NCBI RefSeq assembly: GCF_000717715.1
Contig: NZ_JOAI01000012.1
Location: forward strand, 1-64,000
Length of the DNA stretch: 64,000 nucleotides
Reading direction: 5' to 3'
Source of the DNA: Streptomyces sp. NRRL B-24484
GTDB lineage: Bacteria; Actinomycetota; Actinomycetes; Streptomycetales; Streptomycetaceae
Part shown: piece by piece, positions 15,593 through 24,713 of the stretch
Numbering within the stretch: position 1 is the first letter of the stretch
How the letters are laid out: the number at the start of each line of letters is the position of its first letter
Notes under the pieces: model-generated
Told to the model about the DNA's origin: nothing
What the model saw: the letters and a program-made list of their open reading frames with translations, nothing else
Database searches by the model: none
Translations under genes and position numbers: made by a program

Positions 15593-15783
15593 AACGAGGC
15601 TCCCGGGCGATAGAGCGAGATGTCTCACGTCTCAAGCAACCACCCAGGGAGCCTCGTTGGTCACCTATCCTGCCTGCACCGGACCTGCCGCATGCTCTCG
15701 TCGAGTGGGTCACGATGCCGATCGTCACCCGGGAGGATGACCGCCGATGCAGGCTCCGACCCGCCCAGCGAGCCCTGGTGGCG
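15593..15783 (+). mobile_element. IS5-like element left end with transposase N-terminus
   Basis: A perfect 12-base inverted repeat, AACGAGGCTCCC at 15593-15604 and GGGAGCCTCGTT at 15647-15658, precedes a frame that can be read, with one frameshift, as LVTYPA then DLPHALVEWVTMPIVTREDD and RRCRLRPAQRALVAY. This resembles the N-terminus of IS5-type DDE transposases of Streptomyces. Similarity stops at about 15783, where a fragment of a different IS begins on the other strand. The catalytic domain and the other end are gone. The stem-loop just ahead of the gene may have insulated it from outside transcription. Confidence 0.6.
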
Positions 15784-15965
15784 TACTCAACGTCCGAGAT
15801 CGTCTTCCAGGGGCCGTCGTGGAAGGCCTTGGTGCGGATGCACTCGGCCTTGTGGCGGCCGTTGATGGTTCCCATCAGCACGTTGTCGTACGCGTCCCCG
15901 ACGCGCCCGACCGATGACCCGATGCCCTCGCTGTGCAGGTACTCGGTGAACCGCACACTCGTGTG
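15780..15965 (-). mobile_element. IS3-family transposase (OrfB) C-terminal fragment
   Basis: The minus strand encodes SVRFTEYLHSEGIGSSVGRV, GDAYDNVLMGTINGRHKAEC and IRTKAFHDGPWKTISDVEYA. This is the part of the IS3-family DDE integrase core that usually contains the final glutamate (here GDAYDN followed by MGTINGRHK, where most members have MESxNxxxK). The catalytic Glu position reads Gly. The segment is flanked by unrelated sequence at both sides and has no start. Confidence 0.75.
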
Positions 15966-16214
15966 CCATAGCCGGGGATGGCCCAGCCGCCAGGGGGAGT
16001 ACGACCGGGCCTGGGGCCACGGGGGACGGGGTGGACATCGCCTCGGCAGAACGACCGTACGACCGACCGCCGCCCGGGCCGGGAAGGCGCGCACGCGTTC
16101 CGGCGGCCTCCCCCGACGCGGTGCGCGGCGGCGCGAGTCTGCGCGCCCGGCCGGCCGAGGCCGCCCGGCCGTGTGCGGTGCACTGGCGGCGCGGCGCAGC
16201 CGTGGGTCTGGGAG

Positions 16215-16575
16215 GCGGCGATGTACTGCAGGCGAGGTGGCGGTTGCCGTCGAGGGCGGCGGCGTCGGCAGGGATGGTCTCGTAGTACGCAAGGGCTTTG
16301 GCGCCGAGGCCGCAGGCTTGTTCGAGGCACTGTTCGGCGAGGCGGACGGCGAGGGCGCGGGGCGGTGCAGGTCGATGACGCGGATGGCGCGACCGCGCAG
16401 GGCGGTGCAGGCGAGTTTGGGGTCGCCCGCTTCGCCGGCGAGGACGTAGGCGTGGTTGCAGTAGTCCTCGGCGAGGTTCTGGTGGCCGGCGTCCTGGTCC
16501 ATCCCAGCCGATGAGGTGGACCATCTCGGAGGTGGCGGCGTAGAGCCGGCGGCAGGACTGACAAGCAGCGCCCAA
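16215..16575 (-). pseudogene. TPR-type transcriptional regulator C-terminal remnant
   Basis: Pieces in successive minus-strand frames read SCRRLYAATSEMVHLIGW, DQDAGHQNLAEDYCNHAYVL, AGEAGDPKLACTALRGRAIR, ALAVRLAEQCLEQACGLGAK and ALAYYETIPADAAALDGNRH. In order these match the TPR-like C-terminal half of Streptomyces XRE-type regulators. At least two frameshifts separate them, and the N-terminal helix-turn-helix is absent. It has decayed between the IS fragments and the pirin gene. Confidence 0.6.
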
Positions 16576-16831
16576 CCAGACCTCCCGACGTCTGCGCCAG
16601 CCAGAGTGAGCTCAACTGACGGTTCGTCGGAAAGGTCAGCAAAAAGTCGGCACCGATCCGACCACACCCTGCCGCACGAGTCCGAACGCGAGACTCGGCA
16701 CAGCTGGGGACGGTGCCTCCCCGCGCTCGAGAACAGGGCGAGCCGGCTCTCGACTCCGGACAGGAGAGACACCTCTAACGATTCGGCCGATGATGTCCTC
16801 TCCCTCACGTGTCAGCCATCATTTCCACAGG

Positions 16832-17730
16832 TCAGCGTGTACGCCCCCGAGGCTTCAGAGGCAGCGCCGGCAGCGCCGGAGCCCGCAGGCGAGCACCGTC
16901 GTAGCCGTGCACCTCGCCGAATCGAACACCCTCCTCCCAGTCCTTCCGTGCCTGGGCGATCTCGTCACCGGATCGGCCGACGAAGTTCCACCACATGACG
17001 AGCTGTTCCTCGAAGGGCTCGCCGCCGAGGAGCAGCAGGGCGGCGTCGGTGCGGGCGAGCAGCGGCAGTTCGCGGCGCCCGCAGCCGAGGTAGAGGATCG
17101 AGCCCGGCTCGACCCGGACGCCGTCCACGTCGACGCTGCCGGTCATCGACAGCACCGCGTACTCGAAACCGGGCTCCAGCGGCAGCCGGTGGGCGGCGCC
17201 CTCGCGGAGGGCGAGGTCGGCGCCGGCCAGGGCGCTGTAGATGGTGCCCGGGGAGGTGGCACCGTCCAGCGTCCCGAGGACGACCCGTGCTCGCAGCCCG
17301 CCCGCGGTGACCTCCGGCAGCTCCGGGTGGTGTTCGAAGGCGGGGGCGGTGTGGCGGTGGGCGTCGGGCAGAGCGACCCAGAGCTGGGCGCCGTGCAGCA
17401 GCCGGGCGTGCTCGCGCGGCGACTCCTCGGAGTGCGAGATCGCCCGGCCCGAGGTCATCAGCCCGAGTTCGTACGGCCGGACGGCCTGCAGGCTGCCGAG
17501 GCTGTCACGGTGCAGCACCTCGCCCTCGTGCAGCCAGCTCACCGTCTGCAGGCCCATGTGCGGGTGCGGCGGGACCTGCATGCCGGGCTCGTCGGCGATG
17601 TCGTCCGGCCCGTAGCCACGGTCGACTCGCCCAGCGGCACCTCGCGGCCGGCCACCAGCTGCTTCACCGGACCGTCGGAGGCCTCGCCGCCGCAGCGGGA
17701 GGCGGCGGGGCGGACGTCGAGGTTGCTCAT
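16832..17730 (-). pseudogene. Pirin family protein with internal frameshifting deletion
   Basis: The N-terminus from ATG 17730 (MSNLDVRPAASRCGGEASDG, VKQLVAGREVPLGES) and the rest (GYGPDDIADEPGMQVPPHPH onward) are in different frames, meeting near 17625. Intact pirins have about 25 further residues between them (roughly RGMTVRRTLPNRDRRMVGAW), so a deletion whose length is not a multiple of three removed an N-terminal strand. The remaining cupin domains keep the metal-ligand motifs HPH (PPHPHMGLQT) and HSE (ISHSEESP). A truncated product could start at ATG 17581, but it would lack part of the first barrel. Pirins are iron-binding cupins, some with quercetinase activity. Confidence 0.75.
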
Positions 17731-17821
17731 GCCGCGAGTATCCCCCCGTGCCCGGTCGCGGCCCGGCAGGTGCGGGACGGGCGAGCCGCGGGCGGCACGG
17801 GTGGGCCGGGGCGGCCCCGGG

Positions 17822-18868
17822 TCAGGTCCGGCGGGCGAGGGCCTGGCCGAGGAAGGCCGTCGCGTCGGGGAGGACGCGGCGCCAGAAGCCGTCCGTGTGC
17901 GCGCCGCGCGGGAAGTGCGTCTCCGCGGCCCGGTCGGCGAGCCGGCGGGCGGCGGGGCAGAACGGGTCCTCGGTGCCGCACCAGACGGCCAGCCGGCGGG
18001 TGAGCGGCCGGTCGAGGTGGCGCAGCGGCTCGTGCGCCACCCAGTCGGCCTCGTCCTGGTACGCGTCGACGGGCCGGGCGTCGTCCCAGGAGGTGAAGAG
18101 GGCGGGGCTGAGCAGCGCGGCGGCGGCGAGTCCGCCGTCGCGGGCGCGGGCGTACTGGAGGGCGCCGGAGCCGCCCATGGAGATGCCGAGCACGCCGGTG
18201 GGGGCGGCCAGGCCGCGGGCGGCGAGCCACCCGGGGACTTCGTCGAGCAGCATGGCCATCGGGTCGTCCCCGGGGGTGCGGCGGTGCCAGTAGGTGGCTT
18301 CGCCGCCGTCCACCGCGACGAGGTGGAAGGGCGGCACGCCCTTGGCGGTCGCGGCGGCCAGGAACTGCGGCAGCCCGAGGTCGACGAGCGCCGCCGCGGA
18401 GCCGCCGCGGCCGTGCAGGGCGAGGCAGACCGGCAGGTCGGCGCGGGGCGCGGTGCCGGGCGGGGAGATTACGGTCAGCTCGATGCGGCGGCCGCGCGCC
18501 TTGGAGGCGAGCTGGTCGGTGCGGACGGGGCCGGGTTCGACGGCCGGGACGGTGCCGTCCGGGCCGGTCATGCCGATCGCGCGGCGGAGCCGGGCCCCGC
18601 CGGGCAGCACGTCCTCGACCATCGCGCCGCCGACCGCGGCGGCGCCGATGCCGGCGACCAGCAGGGCCCGCAGGAATCCGCGCCGGCCCGTGCCGGTCTC
18701 CGGTTGCCCCGCGGACGGCTCGGCACCGTCCGGGCCGCCGTCCGGCGGGGCACCGGCGGGTGCGGCCCGCCCCGGCCCACGCGGCCGCTCCGCCCCCCGG
18801 GACTGTTCCGGGATCCTCCCGACCGCCGCAGCCGCTCCGGCCGTGCGTTCCTCGCCGCTCGCCTCCAA
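17822..18868 (-). CDS. Tat-exported alpha/beta-hydrolase (putative esterase)
   Basis: A 348-residue protein with a long Pro/Gly-rich N-terminus, a twin-arginine signal at RR62-63 (GRRGFLRALLVAGIGAAAVG) and an alpha/beta-hydrolase domain from about 128. The nucleophile elbow is GISMGGSG (Ser230). An Asp in CGTEDPF and a His in GAHTDGFW complete a likely triad. The oxyanion region is ALHGRGGSAA. The pattern fits the esterase D/antigen-85-like group, so export by Tat and hydrolysis of an ester are expected; the substrate is unknown. The start is upstream of the RR motif by an unusually long 61 residues, so a later start is possible. Confidence 0.82.
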   Translation of the reverse strand: MEASGEERTAGAAAAVGRIPEQSRGAERPRGPGRAAPAGAPPDGGPDGAEPSAGQPETGTGRRGFLRALLVAGIGAAAVGGAMVEDVLPGGARLRRAIGMTGPDGTVPAVEPGPVRTDQLASKARGRRIELTVISPPGTAPRADLPVCLALHGRGGSAAALVDLGLPQFLAAATAKGVPPFHLVAVDGGEATYWHRRTPGDDPMAMLLDEVPGWLAARGLAAPTGVLGISMGGSGALQYARARDGGLAAAALLSPALFTSWDDARPVDAYQDEADWVAHEPLRHLDRPLTRRLAVWCGTEDPFCPAARRLADRAAETHFPRGAHTDGFWRRVLPDATAFLGQALARRT

Positions 18869-18972
18869 GGCCCCTCCCCCGATCGATCTTGGGCCTCTAC
18901 TCTACGGGCCGTCAGTTCCGGCCGGCCGAGACCCTGCGGAGGAGGAGGGCGGCGCGGACGGCCGCTCCCGCC

Positions 18973-19656
18973 TCAGTGGCGGCAGGCCCAGTGGGCGCCG
19001 GCGGTCGCGGCGTCGGCCTGGGCACGCAGGGCGCGTACGGCCTCGGCCGGGTCGTCGGCGCTGTAGACGGCGGAGCCGGCGACGAAGACGTCGGCCCCGG
19101 CCTCGGCGCAGCGCTCGATGGTGGACGGGGCGACACCGCCGTCGACCTGCAGCCACAGGTCGAGGCCGTGCTTGGAGATCAGCTCCCGGGTGCGGCGGAT
19201 CTTGGGCAGCATGATGTCCAGGAAGGCCTGGCCGCCGAAGCCCGGCTCCACGGTCATGATGAGGATCATGTCGAGCTCGGGCAGCAGGTCCTCGTAGGGC
19301 TCGATCGGGGTGGCGGGACGCAGGGCCATCGAGGCGCGGGCGCCCTTGGCGCGGATCTCCCGGGCGAGCCGGACGGGCGCGGCGGCGGCCTCGACGTGGA
19401 AGGTGACCGAGCCGGCGCCGGCCTCGACGTACTGCGGGGCCCAGCGGTCGGGCTGCTCGATCATCAGGTGGCAGTCGAGCGGGGTGTCGGTGGCCTTGGC
19501 GAGGGACTCGACGATCGGCACGCCCAGCGTGAGGTTGGGGACGAAGTGGTTGTCCATCACGTCCACGTGCAGCCAGTCCGCACCGCGGACGGCCTCGGCC
19601 TCGTCCGCCAGGCGGGCGAAGTCGGCGGAGAGGATGCTGGGGTTGATCTGCGCCAT
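18973..19656 (-). CDS. rpe: Ribulose-phosphate 3-epimerase
   Basis: A 227-residue TIM-barrel enzyme interconverting D-ribulose 5-phosphate and D-xylulose 5-phosphate in the pentose phosphate pathway. Key motifs are [49 protein letters not shown] and LQVDGGV, including both catalytic aspartates (in VDVMD and QVDGG) and the metal-binding histidines. The length is typical. It is encoded alone on the minus strand, 105 bases downstream of nothing co-oriented, with the esterase gene following. Confidence 0.95.
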   Translation of the reverse strand: MAQINPSILSADFARLADEAEAVRGADWLHVDVMDNHFVPNLTLGVPIVESLAKATDTPLDCHLMIEQPDRWAPQYVEAGAGSVTFHVEAAAAPVRLAREIRAKGARASMALRPATPIEPYEDLLPELDMILIMTVEPGFGGQAFLDIMLPKIRRTRELISKHGLDLWLQVDGGVAPSTIERCAEAGADVFVAGSAVYSADDPAEAVRALRAQADAATAGAHWACRH

Positions 19657-19885
19657 ATCCGGGTACCTTCACAGCTCGGTGCGGGCGGTCGTCTGCGGCC
19701 GCTCCCTCCCATCATCGCGTGAAGCGGCGGCCGGAGGGAAAGCCGCGACCCGCGGGTGACCCGCGTCACAGGTCGGCCCCGGCGGGTCCGCCCGACCGCC
19801 CGCAGATCCGCCCGGGGAGGCGCCGGTACGGTGCGCGCCCCGGCCCGCACCAGGAACCGCCGGGTTCCGGAGAGGCTGTCGGTCC

Positions 19886-20740
19886 GTGGCCGAACACGTC
19901 CGTCCCGCCCGTGCCCTGTGGTGGCTCTTCGAGCCGGTGCACGCCCTCACCTACTTCGCCCCGGAGGGCCGGGTCGCCTACGAGTCGGTCGGTCTGCGCG
20001 GCTACTGGCGCGGCTACTTCGGCGGCCGGGCGGCCCCGCTCGGCCCGGTGGACGCGGCCCCGGTGGTCGCCGCGTTCTTCAACTTCGCGCCGTCGATGGT
20101 GGAGCGGGCGCTGCCCGACATCTGGCACCGGGCCTCGCCGGAGGCCGCGTTGGAGGCGCGCCTGGCCGGGGCGCGGGCCGCCCTGGAGCGGGTGCTGGGG
20201 GCGGTGAAGCCTGATCTGGTCGGACGCTCGGCGGAGTTGCTGGAGCGCGCGGTCGACGGGCTGGACTGCGGCGGCCGGGTGCTGGCCGCCGCCAACGCGG
20301 CGTTGCCGCGGCCGGCGGACCGGCTGGGCCGGCTCTGGCAGGCGACGACGGTGCTGCGCGAGCACCGCGGTGACGGCCACGTCGCCGCCCTGGTCGCCGA
20401 GGGCCTGGACGGCTGCGAGGCGCTGGTGCTGCGCTGCGCCCTGGACACCCGCCGCGAGGTGCTGCAGCCGCACCGCGGCTGGACGGACGGGCAGTGGGAC
20501 GCCGCCGCGGGCCGGCTGGCCGGACGCGGCTGGCTGCACGGGGACGGGACGGTCACCGCGGAGGGCCGCTCCCGGCACCGCGCGCTGGAGGCCGCCACCG
20601 ACCTGGCGGCCGCCCGGGTCTGGGACGGCTTCCACCGGGCCGAGCTGGACGAACTGGCGGCGGCGCTGCGCCCGATCGCCACGGCCTGCCGGGCGGAGCT
20701 GCCCCGGGCCAACCCGATCGGTCTGCCGACGGCGGGCTGA
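19886..20740 (+). CDS. SCO6745-like hypothetical protein (winged-helix fold)
   Basis: A 284-residue protein beginning VAEHVRPARALWWLFEPVHA and containing GLRGYWRGYFGGRAAPLGPV, VAAFFNFAPSMVERALPDIW and, near the C-terminus, GWTDGQWDAAAGRLAGRGWL. I recall this as the actinobacterial family named after SCO6745, whose fold includes helix-turn-helix-like parts; no activity is established. The GTG at 19886 has GGAGAGG upstream. It stands alone between divergent rpe and a convergent ABC ATPase gene. Confidence 0.78.
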   Translation: MAEHVRPARALWWLFEPVHALTYFAPEGRVAYESVGLRGYWRGYFGGRAAPLGPVDAAPVVAAFFNFAPSMVERALPDIWHRASPEAALEARLAGARAALERVLGAVKPDLVGRSAELLERAVDGLDCGGRVLAAANAALPRPADRLGRLWQATTVLREHRGDGHVAALVAEGLDGCEALVLRCALDTRREVLQPHRGWTDGQWDAAAGRLAGRGWLHGDGTVTAEGRSRHRALEAATDLAAARVWDGFHRAELDELAAALRPIATACRAELPRANPIGLPTAG

Positions 20741-20767
20741 ACCGCGACCGCGGCGGGCCGGGCGGCA

Positions 20768-20820
20768 GCCGGGTCGGAGGTCGGTCGGGTCGGAGGTCGG
20801 TCGGGTCAGAGGTCGGTCGG
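20768..20820. repeat. Short tandem repeats between convergent genes
   Basis: Three near-identical copies of a GGTCGGAGGTCGGTC unit lie just downstream of the SCO6745-like gene and next to the end of the ABC ATPase gene. They appear to be a simple slippage-prone array in non-coding DNA. Confidence 0.7.
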
Positions 20821-21630
20821 GGTGGTGCGGGCGGCGCGGGCCGTCCACCGGCCGTCGTGCCGGGCGATGCTGATGGGGTGTCCGAAGCAGTCGCTGATCA
20901 GCTCGGTGGTGACGACCTCGTCGACCGGGCCGGCCGCGACGCAGCCGCCCTCGCGCAGCAGCAGCGCGTGGGTGGTGGTCTCGGGCAGTTCCTCCAGGTG
21001 GTGGGTGACCAGCACGGTGGCGAGGCCGGGGTGGCGGCGGCGCATCAGGTCGAGGCTGCCGAGCAGGAGTTCGCGGGCGGTGAGGTCGAGTCCGGTGGCG
21101 GGCTCGTCGAGCAGCAGCAGCCGGGGCTGCGGCATCAGCGCGCGGGCGATCAGGGCGCGGCCGCGTTCGCCCTGGGAGAGGGTCGTCCAGGGGTCGTCGG
21201 CGCGGTGCGCCATGCCCATGGTGTCCAGCAGGTGTTCGGCGTGCGCGGCCTGCTCGGCGGTGGGCCGCCAGCGGGGCTCGGGTTCGATGCTGTTGGTGAG
21301 ACCGGTCAGCACCACCGTGCGGACGGGCAGCGGTGAGCGCAGCGGGTGGCGCGGGTTGACGTGGCCGAGGTGGGTGCGCAGTGCCCGGATGTCGACCCGT
21401 CCGAGCCGCCGGCCGAGGACGTGCACCTCGCCGTGGGTGGGGTGGGAGACCGCGCCGAGCAGCGCGAGCAGGGTGGACTTGCCTGCGCCGTTGGCACCGA
21501 GCAGGGCCCAGTGCTGGCCGGCCTCGACGGTGAGCGAGACGTCCCGCAGGAGGTAACGGCCGTCGCGCACGACGTCCACGGCGTCGGCCCGGAGCAGCGG
21601 CGCGTCGGGCAGCGGTTCGGCACTGGTCAC
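20806..21630 (-). CDS. ABC transporter ATP-binding protein
   Basis: A 274-residue ATPase with Walker A GANGAGKST, signature LSQGERGRA, Walker B LLLLDEPATGLDL and switch His in THHLEEL. The N-terminus (LLRADAVDVVRDGRYLLRDV) is a normal ABC start. The GTG at 21630 gives the expected length; longer frames run into non-coding sequence. No permease gene is adjacent, so it may serve a distant partner or be one of the stand-alone ATPases of the iron/molybdate-like group that actinobacteria often encode singly. The last 40 residues match an ABC accessory tail. Confidence 0.85.
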   Translation of the reverse strand: MTSAEPLPDAPLLRADAVDVVRDGRYLLRDVSLTVEAGQHWALLGANGAGKSTLLALLGAVSHPTHGEVHVLGRRLGRVDIRALRTHLGHVNPRHPLRSPLPVRTVVLTGLTNSIEPEPRWRPTAEQAAHAEHLLDTMGMAHRADDPWTTLSQGERGRALIARALMPQPRLLLLDEPATGLDLTARELLLGSLDLMRRRHPGLATVLVTHHLEELPETTTHALLLREGGCVAAGPVDEVVTTELISDCFGHPISIARHDGRWTARAARTTPTDL

Positions 21631-21878
21631 GGCGGTCTCCCGGGCGCGGTCGCGGCCGTGCGGATCCGTTCCGGCCGGCCTCGGACGTCGCCTGCGCCGG
21701 GCCCTGCGCCGTACGGGGGCACGGGCGTGCTCCCGGAGCAGGCACCCGGATGATCTCAGACTCCGGCGCCCGGTGCGTTCGTGCGCCACCCGTCGGACGG
21801 GTGCCCGCCACGCCGGGCACCCGTCCGCGCCGCCGCGCCGCCGTGGGCCGAAGTGCCCACGGCGGCGCGGCTGCGGGC

Positions 21879-22709
21879 TCAGCCCTTCATCAGGCTGTTG
21901 AGCTCGCCGTAGGAGAGGGCGTCGGCGAGGCCGCCGTAGGTGCCGGTCGCGGTCAGTTCGGCGGCGACCTTGCGGACCACCGCGTAGGCGGCCTCGGCGA
22001 CCGAGGAGCCGAGGCTGACCCGGGCGACCCCGAGCTCGGACAGCTCCGCCACGGACGGGGCGCCGGGGCCGGCGAGGATGTTGACGGGGGCGTCGATGCC
22101 CGCGGTCAGGGCGGCGACGACCGCGGGGTCGGTGACGCCGGGGACGAAGATGCCGGTGGCGCCGGCCGCCAGGTAGGCCTCGGCGCGCTCCAGCGTCTCC
22201 TTGAGCCGGGTCTCCTCCGTCCCGACGGCGCGGAGGTAGGTGTCCACGCGGGCGTTGATGTAGAGCGGGATCCCGGCCCCGTCGGCGGCGCGGCGGGCGG
22301 CGGCGATCCGCTCGGCCTGCTCGGCGGTGGGCCGCAGGCCGGTGCCGCCGTCCGTCCGGGCGTCCTCGATGTTGATGCCGACGGCGCCGGCGGCGACGAC
22401 CCGGGCGACGGTGTCGGCGACCTCGGCCGGGGTGGCGCCGAAGCCGCTCTCGATGTCGGCCGTCACCGGGACGGACACGGCGGCCACCACCCGGCCGATC
22501 AGGGCGACGGCCTGGTCGCGGTCGAGGTGGTTGCCGTCCGCGGCGCCGAGTCCCCAGGCGACGCCGGCGCTGGTGGTGGCGACGGCCCTGGCGCCGGCCG
22601 CCTCGACCAGGCGGGCGCTCGCGGCGTCCCAGGCGTTGGCGAGGGCCAGCGGGGCGGCGGCGTCGTGGAGCGAACGGAACAACTCGGCGTTCTGGTGCTG
22701 TGCAGTCAT
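21879..22709 (-). CDS. Isocitrate lyase/PEP mutase family protein
   Basis: A 276-residue TIM-barrel enzyme of the phosphoenolpyruvate mutase/isocitrate lyase superfamily. Motifs include LALANAWDAASARLVEAAGA, ADIESGFGATPAEVADTVAR, GINIEDARTD and YINARVDTYL. The superfamily's catalytic Cys loop (KKCG of isocitrate lyase) is not present, in line with the oxaloacetate hydrolase/2-methylisocitrate-lyase-like branch, whose substrates are mostly unknown. The start at ATG 22709 is where similarity begins, with a TTGGTCCAATACGG stretch upstream that may be part of the promoter. Confidence 0.85.
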   Translation of the reverse strand: MTAQHQNAELFRSLHDAAAPLALANAWDAASARLVEAAGARAVATTSAGVAWGLGAADGNHLDRDQAVALIGRVVAAVSVPVTADIESGFGATPAEVADTVARVVAAGAVGINIEDARTDGGTGLRPTAEQAERIAAARRAADGAGIPLYINARVDTYLRAVGTEETRLKETLERAEAYLAAGATGIFVPGVTDPAVVAALTAGIDAPVNILAGPGAPSVAELSELGVARVSLGSSVAEAAYAVVRKVAAELTATGTYGGLADALSYGELNSLMKG

Positions 22710-22857
22710 GTTCCGTATTGGACCAAGACGGAGGGGTGGGCCGCTCGCGGTTTCGCGACACGGTCGCCGGGGCCGCCGTCGGTGGCCACCGGCGGTGGTG
22801 GCCACCGGCGGCCGGCTGGCCGTGGTGGCGACCGGACGGCTGACGACCCGTCCGGGG

Positions 22858-23505
22858 CTATTCGGCCCGGCGCGGGGTGGGCGGGCCGAGGACGATGCCG
22901 CGGCCCGCGTAGAAGCGGTCCAGGTCCGCCCAGGGCACCCGGGCGTACTGCTGGGACTCGTCGGGGAAGCCGGACGGGTTGTGGATCAGCAGGGCCCGGT
23001 CGTCCGCGCCGACGGCGAGCACCAGGTGGCCGCCGGCGCGGGGCGGGGCCGGCTCCAGGGTGCGGATCGACGGGTGGACGGAGATCATCGGCAGCCGGCC
23101 GGCGTCGAGGTGGCCGCGCAGCTCCGCGGCGGGCATTGGGGCGCGGGCGTCCGCGAACAGGCCCCACCGCTCGCGGACGTAGGCGGCGAAGGGCGCGTGC
23201 ACGAGGCCGTCCAGCCGCCCGTCGGGGTGGCGGACGTAGGCGCCGGCCTCGCGGCTCTCCTCGGCGAGCCGCACGATCGGCGGGGCGACGCCCCACCAGT
23301 GGTCCAGCGCCATCCGCAGGCAGGCCATGCCGCAGGCGCGCCAGGACCAGTACGCGTACTCGTCCCGGTCCGGTGCGCCCGACTCCTCCCAGCGCGGATC
23401 GTCCTCGGCGAGGACGGTGCCGGCCAGGAGGTCGGGGACGAGCTCGGGGGATTCCCACTGCGCGTAGTAGGGAACCGGGTGGCTGATCGGCTGCACAATG
23501 ATCAT
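22858..23505 (-). CDS. C39-like (papain-fold) peptidase family protein
   Basis: A 215-residue protein with a C39/NlpC-like cysteine peptidase layout: the catalytic Cys in WRACGMACLRMALDHWWG, the His in GGHLVLAVGAD and the following Asn in HNPSGFPDE. The N-terminal PVPYYAQWESPE is typical of this family, where it positions a Gln/Tyr. No signal peptide is visible from the ATG at 23505, so it would act in the cytoplasm, perhaps on a peptide product. No lanthipeptide or ABC-exporter gene is adjacent, so a leader-peptidase role is unsupported. Confidence 0.78.
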   Translation of the reverse strand: MIIVQPISHPVPYYAQWESPELVPDLLAGTVLAEDDPRWEESGAPDRDEYAYWSWRACGMACLRMALDHWWGVAPPIVRLAEESREAGAYVRHPDGRLDGLVHAPFAAYVRERWGLFADARAPMPAAELRGHLDAGRLPMISVHPSIRTLEPAPPRAGGHLVLAVGADDRALLIHNPSGFPDESQQYARVPWADLDRFYAGRGIVLGPPTPRRAE

Positions 23506-23670
23506 TCTGACGCACGGCGGGACGGCTCGCCTCGCCGGTGGGGCCCGGACGCGCACGCCGCCCGGCCCGCCCGGGCCGTGCGGGTGCGCCCCACCCGGTC
23601 ACGGACCACCGGCGGCCCACCCACGGCCCACCCGCCGCTCACCCGCTACCCGCCCGCGACCCGCCCCCGC

Positions 23671-24591
23671 TCAGAGGACGCCGGCGCCGCGCAGCAGCCA
23701 GCGGTTGGTGCGGCCGACCAGCCCGGCGCGGTCGAGCACGCCGACCACCTTGGCGGCCATCTCGGTCTTGGCGACCCGCCAGTTCGGGTTGCGCTTCGCG
23801 GCCCGCCGCCCCTCCTTCGGGTCGATGCCGACCGCGGCGTACACCCGCGGGTTGATCAGGTGGGTGGTGGCGACGTGGATGACGATCCCCATCAGCAGCT
23901 GCTCGACGCGGCGGCGGACGGGCCCGAGGTCCTTGCGGACGAGCTCCTCGCGGGCGTACGTGATGTGCCGGGACTCCTCGATGACGTGGATCCGGGCCAC
24001 CTGCCGGGAGAGCGGCTGCAGCGACTCGTCGGCCATCATCTCGCGCTGGAAGGCGTCCAGGATCTCCTCGACGTACATCGTCCCGCCGAAGGTCTGGCTG
24101 TGCGTGGAGATCGCCTTGAACACCCGGCCGAGCTCGTGGGCGAGCCGGCCCGGGCCGTACGCGGGCGCGCCCATCCACGCGATCATGCGGGCGAACATCA
24201 CCGAGTGCCGGCACTCGTCGGCGATCTCGGTCAGCGCGTACTGGACGTGCGCGCTGGTCGGGTCCCGGTCGAAGGCGTGCCGCAGCAGCATCTGCATGAG
24301 GATCTCCTCGAACCAGATGCCGACGCTGGCGACGGCGGCCACCTCGTGCTTGCTGAGCTCGATCCGCTGCTCCTCGTCGAGGCGCTCCCAGAGTTCGGTG
24401 CCGTAGAGGGAGATCCGGTGCGGGGCGACGTAGTAGGCGCCGGGGACGGGGCTGCTGTCCCAGTCGACGTCCTTCAGCGGATCGAAGGAGAGCTTGGCGG
24501 AGGAGGCGAGGAGGCGCTCGGCGGTGCGCCGGCGCTGCACGTCGCGCTCCTCCGGGACGGCTGCGGTGGCCTTGCGCGCGGTGGTCGCCAT
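23671..24591 (-). CDS. AurF-type diiron oxygenase
   Basis: A 306-residue non-haem diiron protein of the AurF (p-aminobenzoate N-oxygenase) family. Metal-ligand motifs are WFEEILMQMLLRH, EIADECRHSVMFARM, MYVEEILDAFQ and VIEESRHITYAREE, giving the Glu/His pattern of a ferritin-like four-helix bundle. AurF oxidises arylamines, but related actinobacterial proteins are uncharacterised and often sit under TetR control. The ATG at 24591 has GAGGAG upstream. A 13-base palindrome in its promoter suggests repression by a dimeric regulator; no tetR gene is adjacent. Confidence 0.87.
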   Translation of the reverse strand: MATTARKATAAVPEERDVQRRRTAERLLASSAKLSFDPLKDVDWDSSPVPGAYYVAPHRISLYGTELWERLDEEQRIELSKHEVAAVASVGIWFEEILMQMLLRHAFDRDPTSAHVQYALTEIADECRHSVMFARMIAWMGAPAYGPGRLAHELGRVFKAISTHSQTFGGTMYVEEILDAFQREMMADESLQPLSRQVARIHVIEESRHITYAREELVRKDLGPVRRRVEQLLMGIVIHVATTHLINPRVYAAVGIDPKEGRRAAKRNPNWRVAKTEMAAKVVGVLDRAGLVGRTNRWLLRGAGVL

Positions 24592-24648
24592 GAGGGTCGG
24601 CTCCTCGGTCGCTCGGGTGGGGTCTGCCAGGACCGTAGACCGTATTAG

Positions 24649-24661
24649 ATTGACCGTCAAT
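24649..24661. promoter_or_regulatory. Palindromic operator in the diiron oxygenase promoter
   Basis: ATTGACCGTCAAT is a perfect palindrome around a central C, 58 bases upstream of the diiron oxygenase start. On the minus strand it overlaps a TTGACG that could be the -35 hexamer, with TACGGT 17 bases further as a weak -10. TTGACNGTCAA-type sites are typical of TetR-family operators, so repression by promoter occlusion is the likely effect. Confidence 0.6.
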
Positions 24662-24713
24662 AACTCGCGCAGCGAAGACCGCCCCGGCACCCGCGGGCCC
24701 GGCCGGAGGGGGC

